DNA of 64,000 nt from Nautilus pompilius. Lineage: Eukaryota; Mollusca; Cephalopoda; Nautilida; Nautilidae. The stretch's first letter is position 1. Each line of letters starts with the position of its first letter. Shown here piece after piece: positions 12,466 through 27,400 of this stretch. Made by a program: the position numbers and the translations under genes. The notes under the pieces were generated by a model. It made no database searches. It saw nothing but the letters and a program-made list of their open reading frames with translations, and had not been told where the DNA came from. The stretch lies in assembly GCA_018389105.1 (NCBI GenBank), contig JACATO010001069.1, forward strand, positions 558,001 through 622,000, written 5' to 3'.

Positions 12466-15400
12466 GACTTTACATGAAAAACAAAACAATACTTTAGCAT
12501 CTACTTTATTAAACAAGATGTGTTGAGATCGTTGAGAATAAAACAAATATCCAAATGCTATTTGTAAGTAGCTAGTTTTTACATTGTATTCACAGCTGCA
12601 TCCATTTGTCATTTTCAGAAGGAAAGCAAAATCTTAGTTATAACTGACTTTGCTTTTCAGAAAGGAAATCTGCTTTATTATGTTTGTTAGTTAAGTACAG
12701 CTAGAAGCAATTTTTTTTTCCTTGAAAGCCAGGAGAATTCTGTGATCTCCCTTTGTCTACTAAAATTTTTTTCTTTTTTGTGAGCAAATTTGCAAATAGC
12801 TAGAAGTGATCGCTGCTCTGCAAGGTCATCAAAACTACATTTTGTAAATTACACACGGAAATAGCAACAAACATACCGAGTCTATTGTAAATCTAGGTTG
12901 ATGATATTATGGATCAATAAAATTCAATGTCTAGACATATTTCTGCAGCTGGAGATTAATATGTTGATTTCTGTATGAAAGTTCTATAATAAAACAACAG
13001 ATTCAACAAATGTTTCTTTTTTTCCTTATAATTTAACTTTAATAGTAGTTGCACTTTCAGAGTATTTTATTTGTGACGTCACTCGGTTTGAGAGGGCAAA
13101 AAACTTCCACTACCTTGTATTACTGATAGATACCAAATGTATTAATTGCATTATTCCCAAAAAAAAAAAAAAGCTTCATTAAAATAACTTATAAAGAGTT
13201 CAAGACTGTGGATCCAAACATTTGCCTGTGGGTTTGCTGAAAACAGCCAATCCTGTCCTGGGACAGGCAGATTCCAGCAGAGTAGACAAATGAACAAAGA
13301 CTGTTGATTGAGCAAACCAAAGCCACACATTCAACATAGGAGTATATCATGCTAAGTACAGGTTAAACCAGCTGACAAATCGTGCCTGTCAAATTAGCAT
13401 AGCTGGATAAATTATCCACTTCACTTCAACAACACAGCAGACTCAACAAGTTACTTGGTTTTGTCAAACAATCTTATGAAGTTTCGCAAGTAATCACAGT
13501 AGAAAGATCAGGAAACTCATGTTCATATACTAACAAAACATTGCAGCCAAGAATTATGTAATTTAAATTTGTTTTTATTTTGTAGTTAGCAAATGTTTAA
13601 CGCTCAAATCATTTTCACTTCCCTTCCCAAACTAAACCTGGTAATAACTGTTCTATACGACTATTTTTAAAAATCTGGCCTTCAAATATTTTCATTTTTT
13701 ATGGACATAAAACAACGTGTATGCTTCATGCTATAATTTTAGCACGCTGGACCAAATTGATGATATTTGACTAATAAATTGAGCAAAACAACACAGGAAA
13801 ACTGGCCCTATTTAATTAGAAATGTGTAAATGTAACTTACCAAAGATTAGGGAACTATACTAAAAACATTTATACAATGCTTTGCATCTATGTACTAATT
13901 TTTAAAAAAAAAATAGAGTTTTTTTTTTTAACAAAAGGAATCCCACCCCCTCCCCCTCTGTTCCAAAATCTTGAATTAATATTGGAGTGTCTGCTATAAA
14001 ATGTAGAATGGTAACTTGTACAAACACATTCAGAGATAGCAAATCTTTGACAAAGTTAAATGACCCAAGTAAACAACAAAGGAACCTTAGAATATAAATT
14101 GAATGCACTCCAAAAAACATTGATGACAGTTTGGCTTTTTGTCATTCCACTGACTAGCATAAGTTAGTACAAACAGAATCACCTAAAGCTGACTAGATAT
14201 TCAGATTATAAGGAATTCACTGAATAGTTATGTAGCATCATTTTGTATTTCTGTTCCACATCTAAAGATGATGTAATTAAAGTACAAAAGACTATTTGCA
14301 GCTTTTAAGACATCCAAGATAGCCGTGTACTTAAAGCAGGCATTATGTACTATATCTACATACACACTTTAGAAACAAGTGTTGAAAATGACTAATATAA
14401 ACAGCAAATATCTTTTTTACCAATAATTAATCTGGGCACTTTTAATTAAATAAGATTCCTCTTTTTCAAATTGTTTCTCCTGAGCCAAGAGAAAGTCAGT
14501 GCAAGTAAATAAGTGTCACTGATGATTTTAGACATAACTGTGGGATGTCAGGTGTAATGTTAATATTGTGTGAACAAAAAAGATAGCATTTATAATTTTG
14601 AAAAATGACTAGACTGCACATGTTGGAAGGACAAGTCAAAATAATTAGAGGGACAATACTCCAATGGTAAAGTGGGATTTATGAAAGTTACTTTTCTGAG
14701 TTCTCAAGTAGGTAAAGCAAGTGATCAGTAGATTAGTAGTAAAAACAGTGCAGTGATGTTTTCCATTCTTCGTTACCTAATTGAGGTCATTGATGGCAAA
14801 ATTTTTTTTTTAATTTCTAACTTTTGCTAATCCATTGGTCACCACATCTTTAGCAGTACTGTATAAAAAGTATTTCACCACCCAAATAAACCCACACTTT
14901 GTTAGCTGAGATATACTAGTAATAGTAGATTATTCATTTCTGTAAAAAAAAAATTAATAATATGTCGTCACAAAATATAGTTCTACTATGGTGAAAATCA
15001 AAATTCTTCTTAATTGTATCTGGGTTTAAAAAAATACTTAATAAGTCATCATCTCCAAGATATTTTCTAAGACTAGTTAGTATTTACTGAAGTCAAGGGT
15101 ATTCCATTTTTGCAATCTCTTCACAAAACTAGTGACTTCACTGGTGATGTAAAAGAAAGAGACCCCGACCTTGATACATTCATACCCTTTGTGATGTCCT
15201 CATCCCTGCCTCGCCCTGATAGGTCACATTAAATTACAATAACAAATTATTTTTTCCTTTGTTATCAAATTTTTTAGCTAAAATATATAATGCATGTGAT
15301 TTTAAAAATTCATGTCAACTATTTTCAAAACAAAAAATCTGTAAAAATTTCCTGACTGACTTATTGTAATAAAATTTATTTTCTAAACCTAATAATCTCA

Positions 15401-18400
15401 AACACTTTTAGTCATTTGATTTATACTGACAGTCAAAAGGGCTTACATGAAAATCCACCCTCTCCCCTTAACTTTTGGTCATGCAAAGTAAATGTCACTG
15501 CCATAGCACAAATTTTGCTTCATAGTTGTTTCCAGTAGTGAATATTTTCTTTTAATTATTGCCCTTGAAACATCACCATCTTTCTGTTGTTGCTATGTTG
15601 GTCTCCACTTTCAAGCTAGCATTAGCAGACAGAAGTGGAGTGGGTACATAGCAGGAGGTAATAGCTACATGACAGTATCTCCAAAAAGCTTAATGAATTC
15701 TGCTATTTAGATGACTGAAGCAAAGTACAAGAAGAGAAAAGGCTGGGAGGATATGGATGAAAATATACTACAGGTTGAATGGTATCTGAATAATATCAAT
15801 TTCTCATGCAAAGAAAAATTAATATCAGTTCTTTCTATAAAATTCTCTTGGTATATAAAACTAGTAATGTAAAATACAAATTTTAATACCATTATAAAAT
15901 TTGCTATTAAAGACAATCTGAACATGGTACATTTCTTTTATGCAGATTCTTTTAGACATAATAATAGTAAATTTTGAAAAATTATAATGTGCATGTAGCG
16001 GTGACAAATTCATGCCATCTGTATGTTCAATATTAGTGCTTTGAAAAAACAACTGTAGCAGTATGTTGCATATTTAAAACAAACAAAAATATTTGGTAGA
16101 ATATTAGTGAGGAAAAACAGTCAGACTTTACGGTAGTTACGACTTGGCAAGTAAGTTTTCTTTTATCTAGGGGAGGCAATTTAAAATCTTGCTCTCATGC
16201 GTACAAACAGATGTGAAAGACCATGAGATAACTGCATACTGTCAGGCATAGCCCACCACTATTAAAATGGAAACAAGGGATACTTTGTAATAAAAATTAT
16301 TAACTATTAATCCTATTTAGAATTAACACTTGTTATATAATTTGAAGTATAATCTTTAAAAAATGAATATTATTATGAACAATGGTTATACATTGTCATG
16401 AGAGAAAAAACAAGCATAGTTTTTGTTGTGACATTCAGAAACAGCATATGGTTTTCAAAACTACTTCACTGTGATGTTATTTAATGTTTATCAAACTAAG
16501 AATGACTTATGCTGTATGAAGACACATTCAGTGCAGAAAACAAACACGAACACGTTTAACAGGCTGGAAATGCTTGTATCCCTAAAATGCTCTACTGTGA
16601 TGGTGACAAGATTTTCATCAGTATGCTTGCACTTTTAAACTTTTTACCAACAAAAAACAAAATAATTCCAGCTGTGTTGTAAAAAAGAATGGAAATACTA
16701 TTGTTTCAAACCAAATAAAGCTGTATAATATACTCATTTAAAATTAAGCTTTAAATGTCGGTATAAATACTTCCTAATTATCTTTGAATTAATTATGGTA
16801 AAAGCCAGATAAATAAATGTCCCAAAACAAAGAAGTTTTAATAGAATTGTGAAGATTTTTCACGAATAATGTTTTCCACTGTTTAGAGAAGTTTGTGGTC
16901 ACACATTCACCAAATAACACTGCGCTGGTATACATGAACATTATGCTGAGTGAGTGATTTTACAGGTTGGGAAAGCTCAATGTAGCTTAATAGACTGACT
17001 AATAATTAACAACATGTAGCTACAAAATACAATTATTTAAATCAGACTCTTCTTCCATTAAAAAAAATATAACCCATTATGCGAGCAAACTAAAATACTG
17101 AAAATGCTGAAAAAGAATTTATCTGATACATTCTTTAGTATTTCAATAACATTTTTCAGGCAAGCTGGATTTATATTCAAAAGTAGTGATATCACAGTGC
17201 CACAGCTGAAGTATCATTTACCAACAGAGGAGGATTTATTTCACCTTGTGGCTACTGTATTCTTTATTTCAGACTTACACTCTTGAACCGCCAGGAAGGT
17301 CTTCTGGACAAGTGTAAAATCCCAATAAAAAGTCACACAAGGTACATAACTCTTACTATTCTGATGATCTCTCTTTAATTCGTAAAGCGTAACAATGTCT
17401 GCTCATATCCGTGTAGTGACAACATCCATTTTGCTTCTATGATGTCTGGTAAAAAATAATAATAATTTATAAAACTATAAAAATAACAACTAAAAGATTG
17501 ATTATTTTTTCTTTCAAAACTTCATGTTTTAGATACATTTGCATAGAGTTTGAAATTTTAAACTTAAGATCCTACTAAAGTGCTCACCCCAAATTATTTT
17601 TTTTTAAAATATTGTGTACATTATAAATCAAAAGTCGTGTTCGTTAACCTTTTAAAGGGTACATGGTTAATAATAAAACATTTAGTTTTACATAAAAAGG
17701 TAAAAAAAAGAAAAGAAAAGAAAATTAAAAAATGTATATTAATACTTATTTAGGTACATAAAACAAGATCTTCAGTTCAAGCATCCATCCTCCCTATATC
17801 CTAGCCCCATTTTTTACATAATTATTTAATCTATTATTTAATTCAGAATTAATAAATATTCAATTAAACACATTGTTCCAGTTGTTTTCTTGTTTACACA
17901 AGAAATATTTAAGCAGAAAATGAAGTCAAAGAAAATTACAGTTAAACAATTTGAAAAAGGAAAGGAAACACTAAAACAAAATGTACAAGTTCACTGTAAA
18001 CATTGTTCCTGTAAAGAAAGGAAATGTACTGCTGTCACCATGTGAAATAACTGTGTATTGATTTGACCTTTATAAACATTCCTAAAACGATCATTAAAAA
18101 GAATTTTTTTTTTGCTTTAGCTTTCACAAGCTTGCAAGATTCATGATGTAAGCTTAAGGTGCAAGTGTTTTATATAAAAATTCTCAGGCTTTATAAAAGC
18201 AAGCCAGAAGTCTTGTAAGTTCACTAGAAAACACAAATGATTTCAAACAAGCTCCTACAAAATGATGCACAATGTGTAAGGCAGTTTCATGAGGATTCAG
18301 AAGCTTGAGCAACAAACAGAGCACAGGTATTTTTCCCCCCACATCACATCAGACATGGAGATAGGATCACCAAACTGTTGTCCAAGAGAGCATATCAGCA

Positions 18401-18464
18401 ATGATAACATGAAGGTAGGAAATCGACAGGTGATGTGATCAAATTCAGACCTTAGCCATATCCT
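12466..18464. other. AT-rich DNA between the two convergent genes
   Basis: About 6 kb of AT-rich sequence with A/T homopolymers and only short chance frames on both strands. The part next to 18464 is expected to contain the 3' UTR of the minus-strand gene; several TTTATT (minus-strand AATAAA) hexamers occur, so the end cannot be chosen. A perfect TGACGTCA palindrome (CRE-type site) lies at 13074-13081 in an otherwise featureless context. Confidence 0.5.
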
Positions 18465-21400
18465 TCATTTCAATAATGCAACTGCTGTCTCTCTCTGTTT
18501 CTTGATATACAATATGTCCATCTGCATCTTCCTCAGTGGAGCTGTTGGGAATGGATGTGTCCATGTTTCCTTCAAGAGCTGGGTCTTTGTTCCTGTTCCT
18601 GATGCGTTGTCATCAGAAAAGTATGAGTGTTCCTGTTGTGCAATATGTGACAGCATAGTCATTGGGTCAAAAGCCCCATTATCAGGTGTGCTTGGTTCCA
18701 AATCAAACAGCTCAGGGTATAGCGGATCCCCAACATCTACGTAGGGAACCTCTTTTGTTGCCCTAATGATGCGCTGACAATACAAATCTTCAAAGTTGAT
18801 GGGATCTTGGTCATTCTCTCTGAAATCATAACAGTTTACCTTATAAGTTAAAGCTGACCACAAAAAAAAAATATGTATATATAGTAGACCTGTTTCAAAA
18901 GACCATCTTTTTCAGACCAGGTGATATGAGGTGGCAAGTCTAATGGTAGGTAATGCAGCTCCCCCCAGTGGATTATTCTTGTACTCAATCTCCCCTGCAA
19001 GAGTTTTACTATATATTTTTCACCTGGCAACCTAAGTGCTGAATACTGCAAGCAGAAAAAAAAACAGATTTCTTGGACACTTTCGCATGAACAATGTCAA
19101 ATAACCTCTTAATTTATAAATTGACCATCAGATGGTCTTTCAATACATTTCCACTGTATTCCATCCTGACATTTTTCTTATTCACTTTGTGTTGTAAGCC
19201 ACTGCCAAGAAGTCTATAGAGAATGATTAACTTTTATTTTAAAGCAAGTTCTGAATTAAAAATAATACAAACAATCCTCCCAAGTTATAAATAAAACATA
19301 AAATGTTTCCATTAACTAGTTAAATAATTACCTCCATATACCTAGTAATGAGCTCAGTGAATGGATTAAAAATCAAGGAGATTTAGCAAAGTGAAATCCC
19401 TTGATATGAAGTCACCTGGAAAAAAGAGCACATCTAATGTCCTTAGCTCACAGTGTTACATATCAGAGCAGAAATATTCCTGATTTTCATTTCTTCACCT
19501 GTCCAGTAACTAAAACTTCTCTAAAAGCTAACACCCTCACCATACCCACTGAATATTTTAAGAACAAAATATTCATTAATTTCTCAAGTATAAATTAAAG
19601 GTAATAAAGTTGGCTTCTTATGATTCAAGAAAAAATCTGATTATGTAAGTCAATGTACATTTTTAATGTTACCATAAACAGAATAGGAATTCTAAGATCA
19701 GAGTACAGAATAAACCAGACTAGAACTTACCGATTGTATATAGCTATAGCAATGCTGGCAGGATGAGGAACTGGAAGAGGAATTTCCAGTTTATCAAACA
19801 CATGCGGCAGGTAACCTTGTTTCCATGGACACATTCTCTCCCTTAAATGAACAGAACTATGACTTAAACCATTGTCAGTCTTTTGCTCATCTCAATAATC
19901 ATTTCTTCATTTTATTATAAATAAAGGAAATAACTAAGCCAAGTGAGAATAACACTTAAAATGTTTAGATATATTTATTTTTTCTTTAGTTTCTCATTTA
20001 TTAAAATAGTAAGATAAACAGTGATTTAATTCTCCCTTCTTCCTAGTTCCAGTAGTTTTGACCAGGTTACTATTTCCTTTTGTACTATTAGATGGGAATC
20101 GTTCTGAATGATAAACTAGCAATCCTTTGGTCAAGTCATCTGTGTAAGTATAAAACTACCTTCAGCCAGATGAAAAGAGAAAGAAAAACACCAAAATAAC
20201 AAACTTTACCAAAGTATGTTCTCGCCTTACTCTAAACCAGAAAAAACTGTATGATCTAAAATGCAAATGTTGAATAATAAGTTCTCTCTAGACTGATTAT
20301 AAAATATAAAATTGTGGTTAATTACAATAGGTTTGAGTGTAAAAATAACTACATTTATATCTTACAAATATATTCTGAACAGTTTTTGATGTTACTCTAA
20401 TCTGTGTTAACTTGTAGAAGACAGGACTACCTCCTTACCTTGGAGTGTCCCATCGTGCTGTAGGAATCAGTCTTTGGTTTGGGTTAAAGTAACCACAGTC
20501 AACAAAAGGTGGTCTTACGGTTATGTCAGCTAGAAAGAGAAATATAAAAATGCATGAATGAAAAGAGTGATACTTTAAAAAGAAAGAATAAAGGAAATTC
20601 CATCTCACTTTATATTATATTTGAAAGGCTAAATAGATCAGACTGTGGTCAAATCAGAGTATGATTATTTTTATCTGTCTACCTTCTGGATGACTTCATA
20701 AAGGGTAAGGTTGATTAATCTTTCTTTGAAAATCTACAATGAAAAAAAAGCACCAAATACAAAATATAGTTGTCTTTAATATCAAAATATAAAGCCATGA
20801 CCAAATCTATGATTGAAACATCAGTAAGAACATCCTTAGTTGGTAAGGCCAGACATTTGCATGATGAGAGCAGCCATCATGACTTATACAAAAACCCCAA
20901 GTGAGGAAATGTCTCCCAATGTAGTTTTTAAACTGGTTGGCATCATCACTATCAATCACTGCAAGAAATGTTTCATGATGTCAAGTCTTATATATAGACA
21001 ACACCCTCTTGGATCATTTGTTTATCAAAATATAATCATCAGAAGAACACTACACTGACCAATGTCACCAACCAGCAGGTTTATTTGTGCATGCTGTCAC
21101 TGTATTAAAGTGGGCTTCAGTTGGTTTTGTGACAATACCAAAAGCCTTACCTGCAGGGGTGTGCAACTGAGTGATCAGATCTAGATCATCATGAAATTCA
21201 GCATATTTCAGCATGTCCGAATAGCGGCTGAGGTTTATGTGGTCAACCTGATAACAAAAGCACAAACAGATATAAATAAAGATAGATTTGTTTCAAGTTT
21301 AAACTATACAAAAATTAACTTTTCAAATAGTTATACTGCACAGAGAAATAGCATGTGCACGCACACAAACACACACAAAAGAAAGTTGCAATGAAAGTGA

Positions 21401-24400
21401 AAAAAAAAAAAAGTCCTAAATGATCTCAAGAAAAAACATTATTCAGACAAACCTGTCATTTTATTCATATAAAATACAATGTAGCTTCCACTCATTAACA
21501 CCAGCAGAATCATTGTTATTGCACAGGTAGCAGCACAGTGACCAGTGCAAATGGAGTCTACCATAAATAGTGTTGAAACAAAGGGCTGTGATAGAGTTCT
21601 TCAGAAAAGAGGATCTAAGTCCTAAAAGCATTCATATGCACCTGCAGAATGTATATAGAGAGGTGAGCATTGGTTAGGCTGCAGTGATCTCTGTGTGATG
21701 AACAATTTTTTGCAATGAGATCTGTCACTGGAAACACTGATGGAAAAAGTGTATTGTCAGAAATAGGAATTAAGTCTCTTGTTATTTCCATGAGATGCTA
21801 CATTTCATGTGAATGGAACCAAAAGTTTGTTTGAGAAGTAGTCCCTTGTATTTGAAGGAAACCTTAAAAAACAAGCTTCTAAAAAGATTGGTAAAACATG
21901 TGATTGTTACACTGCACAGAAGATAAAGGGAGTATAATAGATTATATATAAGGTAAGACCTAAACAAAAATATGAGATTTTATTGATATAAGAACTACCA
22001 TATTTAGTTGAATAATTGCCCAGCTCAGAGAGCTGCTCCACTAATCAAATTGGTCAAAACTAGGCGTTATTCCACAAAAAACCTGCTGAAAATAATTTCC
22101 CAGCTCAACTCAAACAAAAAAACATTTTTTTTTTTTAAATGATGCATTGATAACTGCTTGGTAGTCTGGTCATAAACCAGGAAAGACAAACCTCCCCTGC
22201 CCAATGTCATCAGTGGTAAACATAATAAAACCATAAAATATCTGTTCTGAACTGCTGTGGTTAGTAGTTGGAGGAAACCAAAGTAGACACTAGTGGAAGG
22301 GGCCAGTGCAGAAAAGTGAAATAATTACAAAGGACTGGTTTTCTATCCAATATGGGCTGAATCCAGTAGGAATTAAATCTCTCACTACTGCCACACCAAC
22401 TGAGCTTCCTAGAAAAGTCTAAGAAAACATTTCAGGAAGTTTTTTGCACACAAGATAAGTCACTATGTTATGAAAAAATTTAGAGAGGAAAAATAAAAAG
22501 GTTAAGTAGCAAGTAACAATGACAAATCAAGCTTAAAAATACAAACAAAAATACACTATGAGAAATAATTAGGAAAACAGAGGAAAAACTTGGTAAAAAA
22601 TGTAAACAACATGTGATAGAATCATATCTCATGTGTAAAAATAAAAAAAACTCCATAGTACAGTCTTGTTGATATTGTACACAGTGATTGGCTGTCATGC
22701 AACAGTCAGAAAGTGGCACACCTGCAGGAGGAGGGTAGTGATAACATTGTAGTGTGGTGAGTGTGTGGTTAATACTATGACTCTTGGGATGGAAATATCA
22801 CGTAACAAGTGTATAGAAATGAGTCTTAGCTAGTGACACCTACTCTGTGCGACAGATTGCAGCCCAACTTCATGTTTCAAAAAGAGCTGAATGCGAGATT
22901 ATGAGGAGGATATGTGAAACTGGTAATGCTGAGAATAGATGCTTTAAAAGAAAGCCTAACAGAGGTTATGTTAAGCACCACAGGGTAATTTCTCTCTGTG
23001 ATAGACAATGACCCAGTATAGATCTTGTAAATGGCCTAGCTGCAAGTACGGGTGTTAATGTTCCTTCAACATCAGCAAGATACGCATTAGCACAAAGGGA
23101 TCTCAGTGCATGCATAACTGCTTGAAAATCTTTGATGGGAGAGGCAATCAAACTGTGAGGGTGGAATGAGCAGCAGAAACAAAACAGTGGGATGATTGAA
23201 CCTGGAAGAAGGTGCTCTGTACAGAGGTATATCAGTTAATGTACAACAGCTACATACAGTGAAGCATGGGGTAGATCAATACGAGTGTGGGGCTGCATAT
23301 CAGCCAAGGGTGAAAAAAATTTGCATAAAATCAAAAATATACTGACTACCAATGGGTACAGGCAAGTTCTCATCATGCCGTTCCCATAGGAAGACATCTC
23401 ACTGGATGAGGATTCATCTTCCAACATGACAGTGACTCCGAGCTGAGCGTACAGCCAGTGTGGTGAGAAACTATCTGGGATGTAAAGAGGCAGATGGACC
23501 ACTCACAAAGATGCCTTGGCCTGCACAAAGTCCTGATATGAACATCGCTGAGGCTCTATGAGGTTATATGGCTACTGAGAAAGTCAAACAGAAACCAAAT
23601 ACCTTGGATGAGTTGGGAAAAGTGCTACATGGTGTTTGGAACATCATCCCATAGTCATAAATTAATAATCTCTATGGGAGAATGAAAACAAGGGGTCATG
23701 CCCTATACATAGCAAAGGGCTCACACACCATACACTCGTGTACTGTACAATGTATTCATTTTGTTTTTGTATATTTTCTGTGATAATGCACTGTGTATGC
23801 ATTACATACATTTTTCAGTATCAATTACTTATTTAGACATGCTAAAGATATAACTTCCATCATGAGTTTTTTAAAATCAAAATGATGGGCTATCACAACA
23901 TGCACACGGGCAAATCCATGAACAAAAGAAATAAATGAATTCAAAACCACTTTCATTCAGAAACTGCATGAAAACACTGAAGAAATCAATGCAATAAGAT
24001 TCTAAATATATATACAGTAATAGATAAAATGTATTAAAGTTTAATTTTTACCATATAATTCTGCCTACTTGTCATCATAGAGATGATTGCTAATAATTAG
24101 TTAGACCTCATTCATTTTTAATGGAATATATCCATTCTCCATGCTTACACATTTAACAAAACAACGAAATCCTATGTTAAAGTTATTTCATAACAATTAA
24201 ATGCTACACCAGCAATTTAAGGGCACAATTAACAGTAACAATTTAAACACTTTCCACCCAAACCTTAATACATAGTGTAGAACAAATTTAATGCATAGGG
24301 GAAATAATTTCAGCTGCAATTGCGACTCATTTGTGGAAGAGAAGAGTGATTACATGCATATGCATCACATATTGAAAAATAAATAGTGCTAAGTTTCAGA

Positions 24401-27400
24401 TGATAAAAGTAAATTTTATTGCTTTTTCCTCAGTATTTATTTTCAAATTAAATTGATAAATGTAAATAGAAGTTTGGAGTCTAATAGCAAAAAGAAAAAG
24501 ACCTTGAGTGATCAGGTAATTTTTTAGCTCAAATATGGCTACCTCGCTATTTAGTCATCTTGTTTAACTTGATTAATTTCCCAAGTGACTATTCAAATAA
24601 ATATATAGTAGTGATATTAAAAAAAAAACAAACAAAACAATTCGTGTATTCTGTCATCCAAAGGAAAACAAGGCTTTCTGAAATAGAGATAGCCTGTATT
24701 TTGTCAGAAAAGCTTAGTATGTGAAGCAACAGCTTATTACAAGAGTTTATGACCAGTTGAAAATGATTCCAACTTGGACAGTCACAGGTAACATTGTTTT
24801 TTTCTACATATAATCAGACTATCTGGATGAGAAGATTTTAAGGCATCTGTCCTGATGAGTTTGTATACATGGACCACTCAGGGTTAGATGTTGGCCAGTT
24901 ACAGTAAATAACCAGGTGAATGCAGCTTTTCCCCAAGAAGAAATCCGGGTGAAAACAGAGGGGATCTCAATTTATGTAAGTGGCAACTCCCTGGAAAATG
25001 ATTAAAATGGTTGTAGAAACTACATGACCAGAAGTGCTTTGGTTCTTCAGGAGTGATATTCTTACCTTCAGTTCAAAGTGGTTATCAGTTTCCTCTAAAG
25101 GTACTAGAAAAGTCTTTGAAAAAATTTCAGTAAGTTTTTTGCAAGCAAGACCTGAAAAAGTGAAGAAATTGTAAACAAATCATAAACCTGAGCTTTGTTA
25201 AAAAAAATTAAATAGTTACTCCAGTTAGTAGTCATTTTGGGAATTTTATCAAAATCTTTTATGAATTAGTTCATGTGAAGCCAAATCCCAGTAATTCTGA
25301 ATGTCCATGAACAGAGACTATACAACTATTGGAAAATTATGTTTAATGGAGCATGTTTATTATTCCATAGTTTCTTTCTGTAGAAATGATCAGATTAGAT
25401 CAGTTATTGATCAATGATTGTATGATCATTGCAGTTTGACCTAAAGAGTTTAAACCATCTTACTGAAGTCAAAACCACCACAAAAATTACCCTTCCAATC
25501 ACTGTTTTCCAGCTGCTGCTTTTCCCAGAATTCCTGCTCAGTGATAGAAAGCCTCTGCAGAACACTGTTTGGGTAAAATTCTTCCAGCATCTTGGCCACT
25601 TGAAGTATTGCTCGCTAGAATTGAAAACATGGATGATTCAACAAACAGAAGGAAGACTGATTTATGCAAGTATTTAATTGTTCAGCAAAAAACATATATT
25701 AGCAAGTTTGTGACAATTTGAAATGAATAAAAACATCAGTGCAGTCAACATTTAAAATCATAAATCTCACAACATTCACTGTTGATATTAACTAATTTAT
25801 TATAACCAACCTAGAATTTTTAACAGACAGAAAAAAAAAATGAATAAGAACAAACTTTTATTTGACAATACTCAATATCCTGCCAGATGAAAGGCGTGAT
25901 TTATTTATCTTTTCTGAAATTACTTACCTTAAGCTCAGCCTCTGGAAGTTTGATTCGTCGCTGGAGATCGGGGTAAAGTCCTGTGCTGAGGCGTCTTTTC
26001 CTTCTAGAAGAAAAAAAACAAATCAAAGAGCCACAGCTGACTAAATACCTTAGTTTAATGTAAACTAGCTCTTGTTAAGTGAAAAATTGCTAAATACATT
26101 AATGAATGATTAGATATCTGAGGCTCACATGCCAAATGTTTGCCTCCAAGCTAGCACCAGTTAGTTAGTTGCTGGTAATGCTATCACTGGGTGCATGCAA
26201 TTTAATACAGTTCACCTCTCACTAGATGTCTCTTAGAAAAGAAAAAAAATGTTTTCCCCAGCATCTGTAAATTTTCCATAAACTTGTGTTGGATGCTAAT
26301 TTTTTTTGTTTCCATAATATTAGCATAATTTCAAACCAGAGGTAAGTTTGTTGCTGTCAGAGTTGTTTATTTTGACAAAATCGGAAATGTAAATACAATG
26401 GTTTCATAACTTCAGGTACAGTCTTAATATTAAGTCATTACAAAAGTTTTGTCGGATTTTTTACAGTAACAATGAGACTTCATATCGTTGCTGAACGTGA
26501 AGTTTTTTATTAATCAAAGTAAGTTCCATTACAATCAATACACTTCTGTCAATGAGTTACAAGTACTTTTATACCATTTTGAAAAAAATCTGGATTTTTG
26601 GAGTCAATAAACTGTTGAAAGGCGTTTCAATTGCTGCTTGGTTGGAGGAGGATTTCACATGGAGAAAGCTGTCGAGGTGGTCTGTGGGAGGTCTGGTGAA
26701 TAGGCTGGGTGAGGGAGAACTTTGTACACCAATGTGTTCAGTTTCTGAAGTCACTTTTGCAACATGAAGACGAGTACTGTCGTTGAGCAGGATTGGGCCT
26801 TTTCAATTCACCAATGCCGGCTGTTGTTGGGAGAGTTTCTGATCAACAATGTTTAATTCATGACAGAACCTTTCAGCTGTGATGGTTTTGCTATAAGAAG
26901 TTATAGTGGATGACACCAGTTGCAATTCACCAGACAGTGACCATGACCTTCTTTAGGTGGAGGCTTGGTTTGGAATGTGGTTAGGCGCCTTGTCTCTGTT
27001 GAGCCACTGTGCTGATCATTTGTGATTGTCATAAAGGATCCATCTTTCATCACATGTAATGATTCGGTCAAGAAATGGATCATTTCTGTTTCTTATGACA
27101 AGCGAAGAGCAGATTTCCAATCGATGATTTTGTTCATTCAACTCGTGAGGCACCCACTTATGAAGCCTTTTCACCTCGCCGATGGCATCAAAATGCTGGG
27201 AAACAGTTGCAGTGCTTAGGTCAAGCTCTCCAGCAATTTCTCACTCTGTTTTTCTTGGATCGGCTTCAACTGAAGCTTTCAGATGGTTGTCATCTCAGCT
27301 GGAAAGATGTCTGCTACATTCCTTATCTTTGAGGCTCACATCTGATCAAAATTTGAAAACCACTTATGTACTGTGCGCTCATTTGCTGTGTCCTTGCCCC

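Noticed and set aside
18857..18889. A 33-base intron using the strong acceptor TTGTGGTCAG at about 18857
   Set aside because: Too short for a spliceosomal intron, and the resulting frame meets TAA at once. An 18889-18816 intron keeps the frame, though with a weak acceptor.
22966..23502. Two minus-strand ORFs of 61 and 88 codons
   Set aside because: They lie antisense to the Tc1 relic, whose coding strand is plus.
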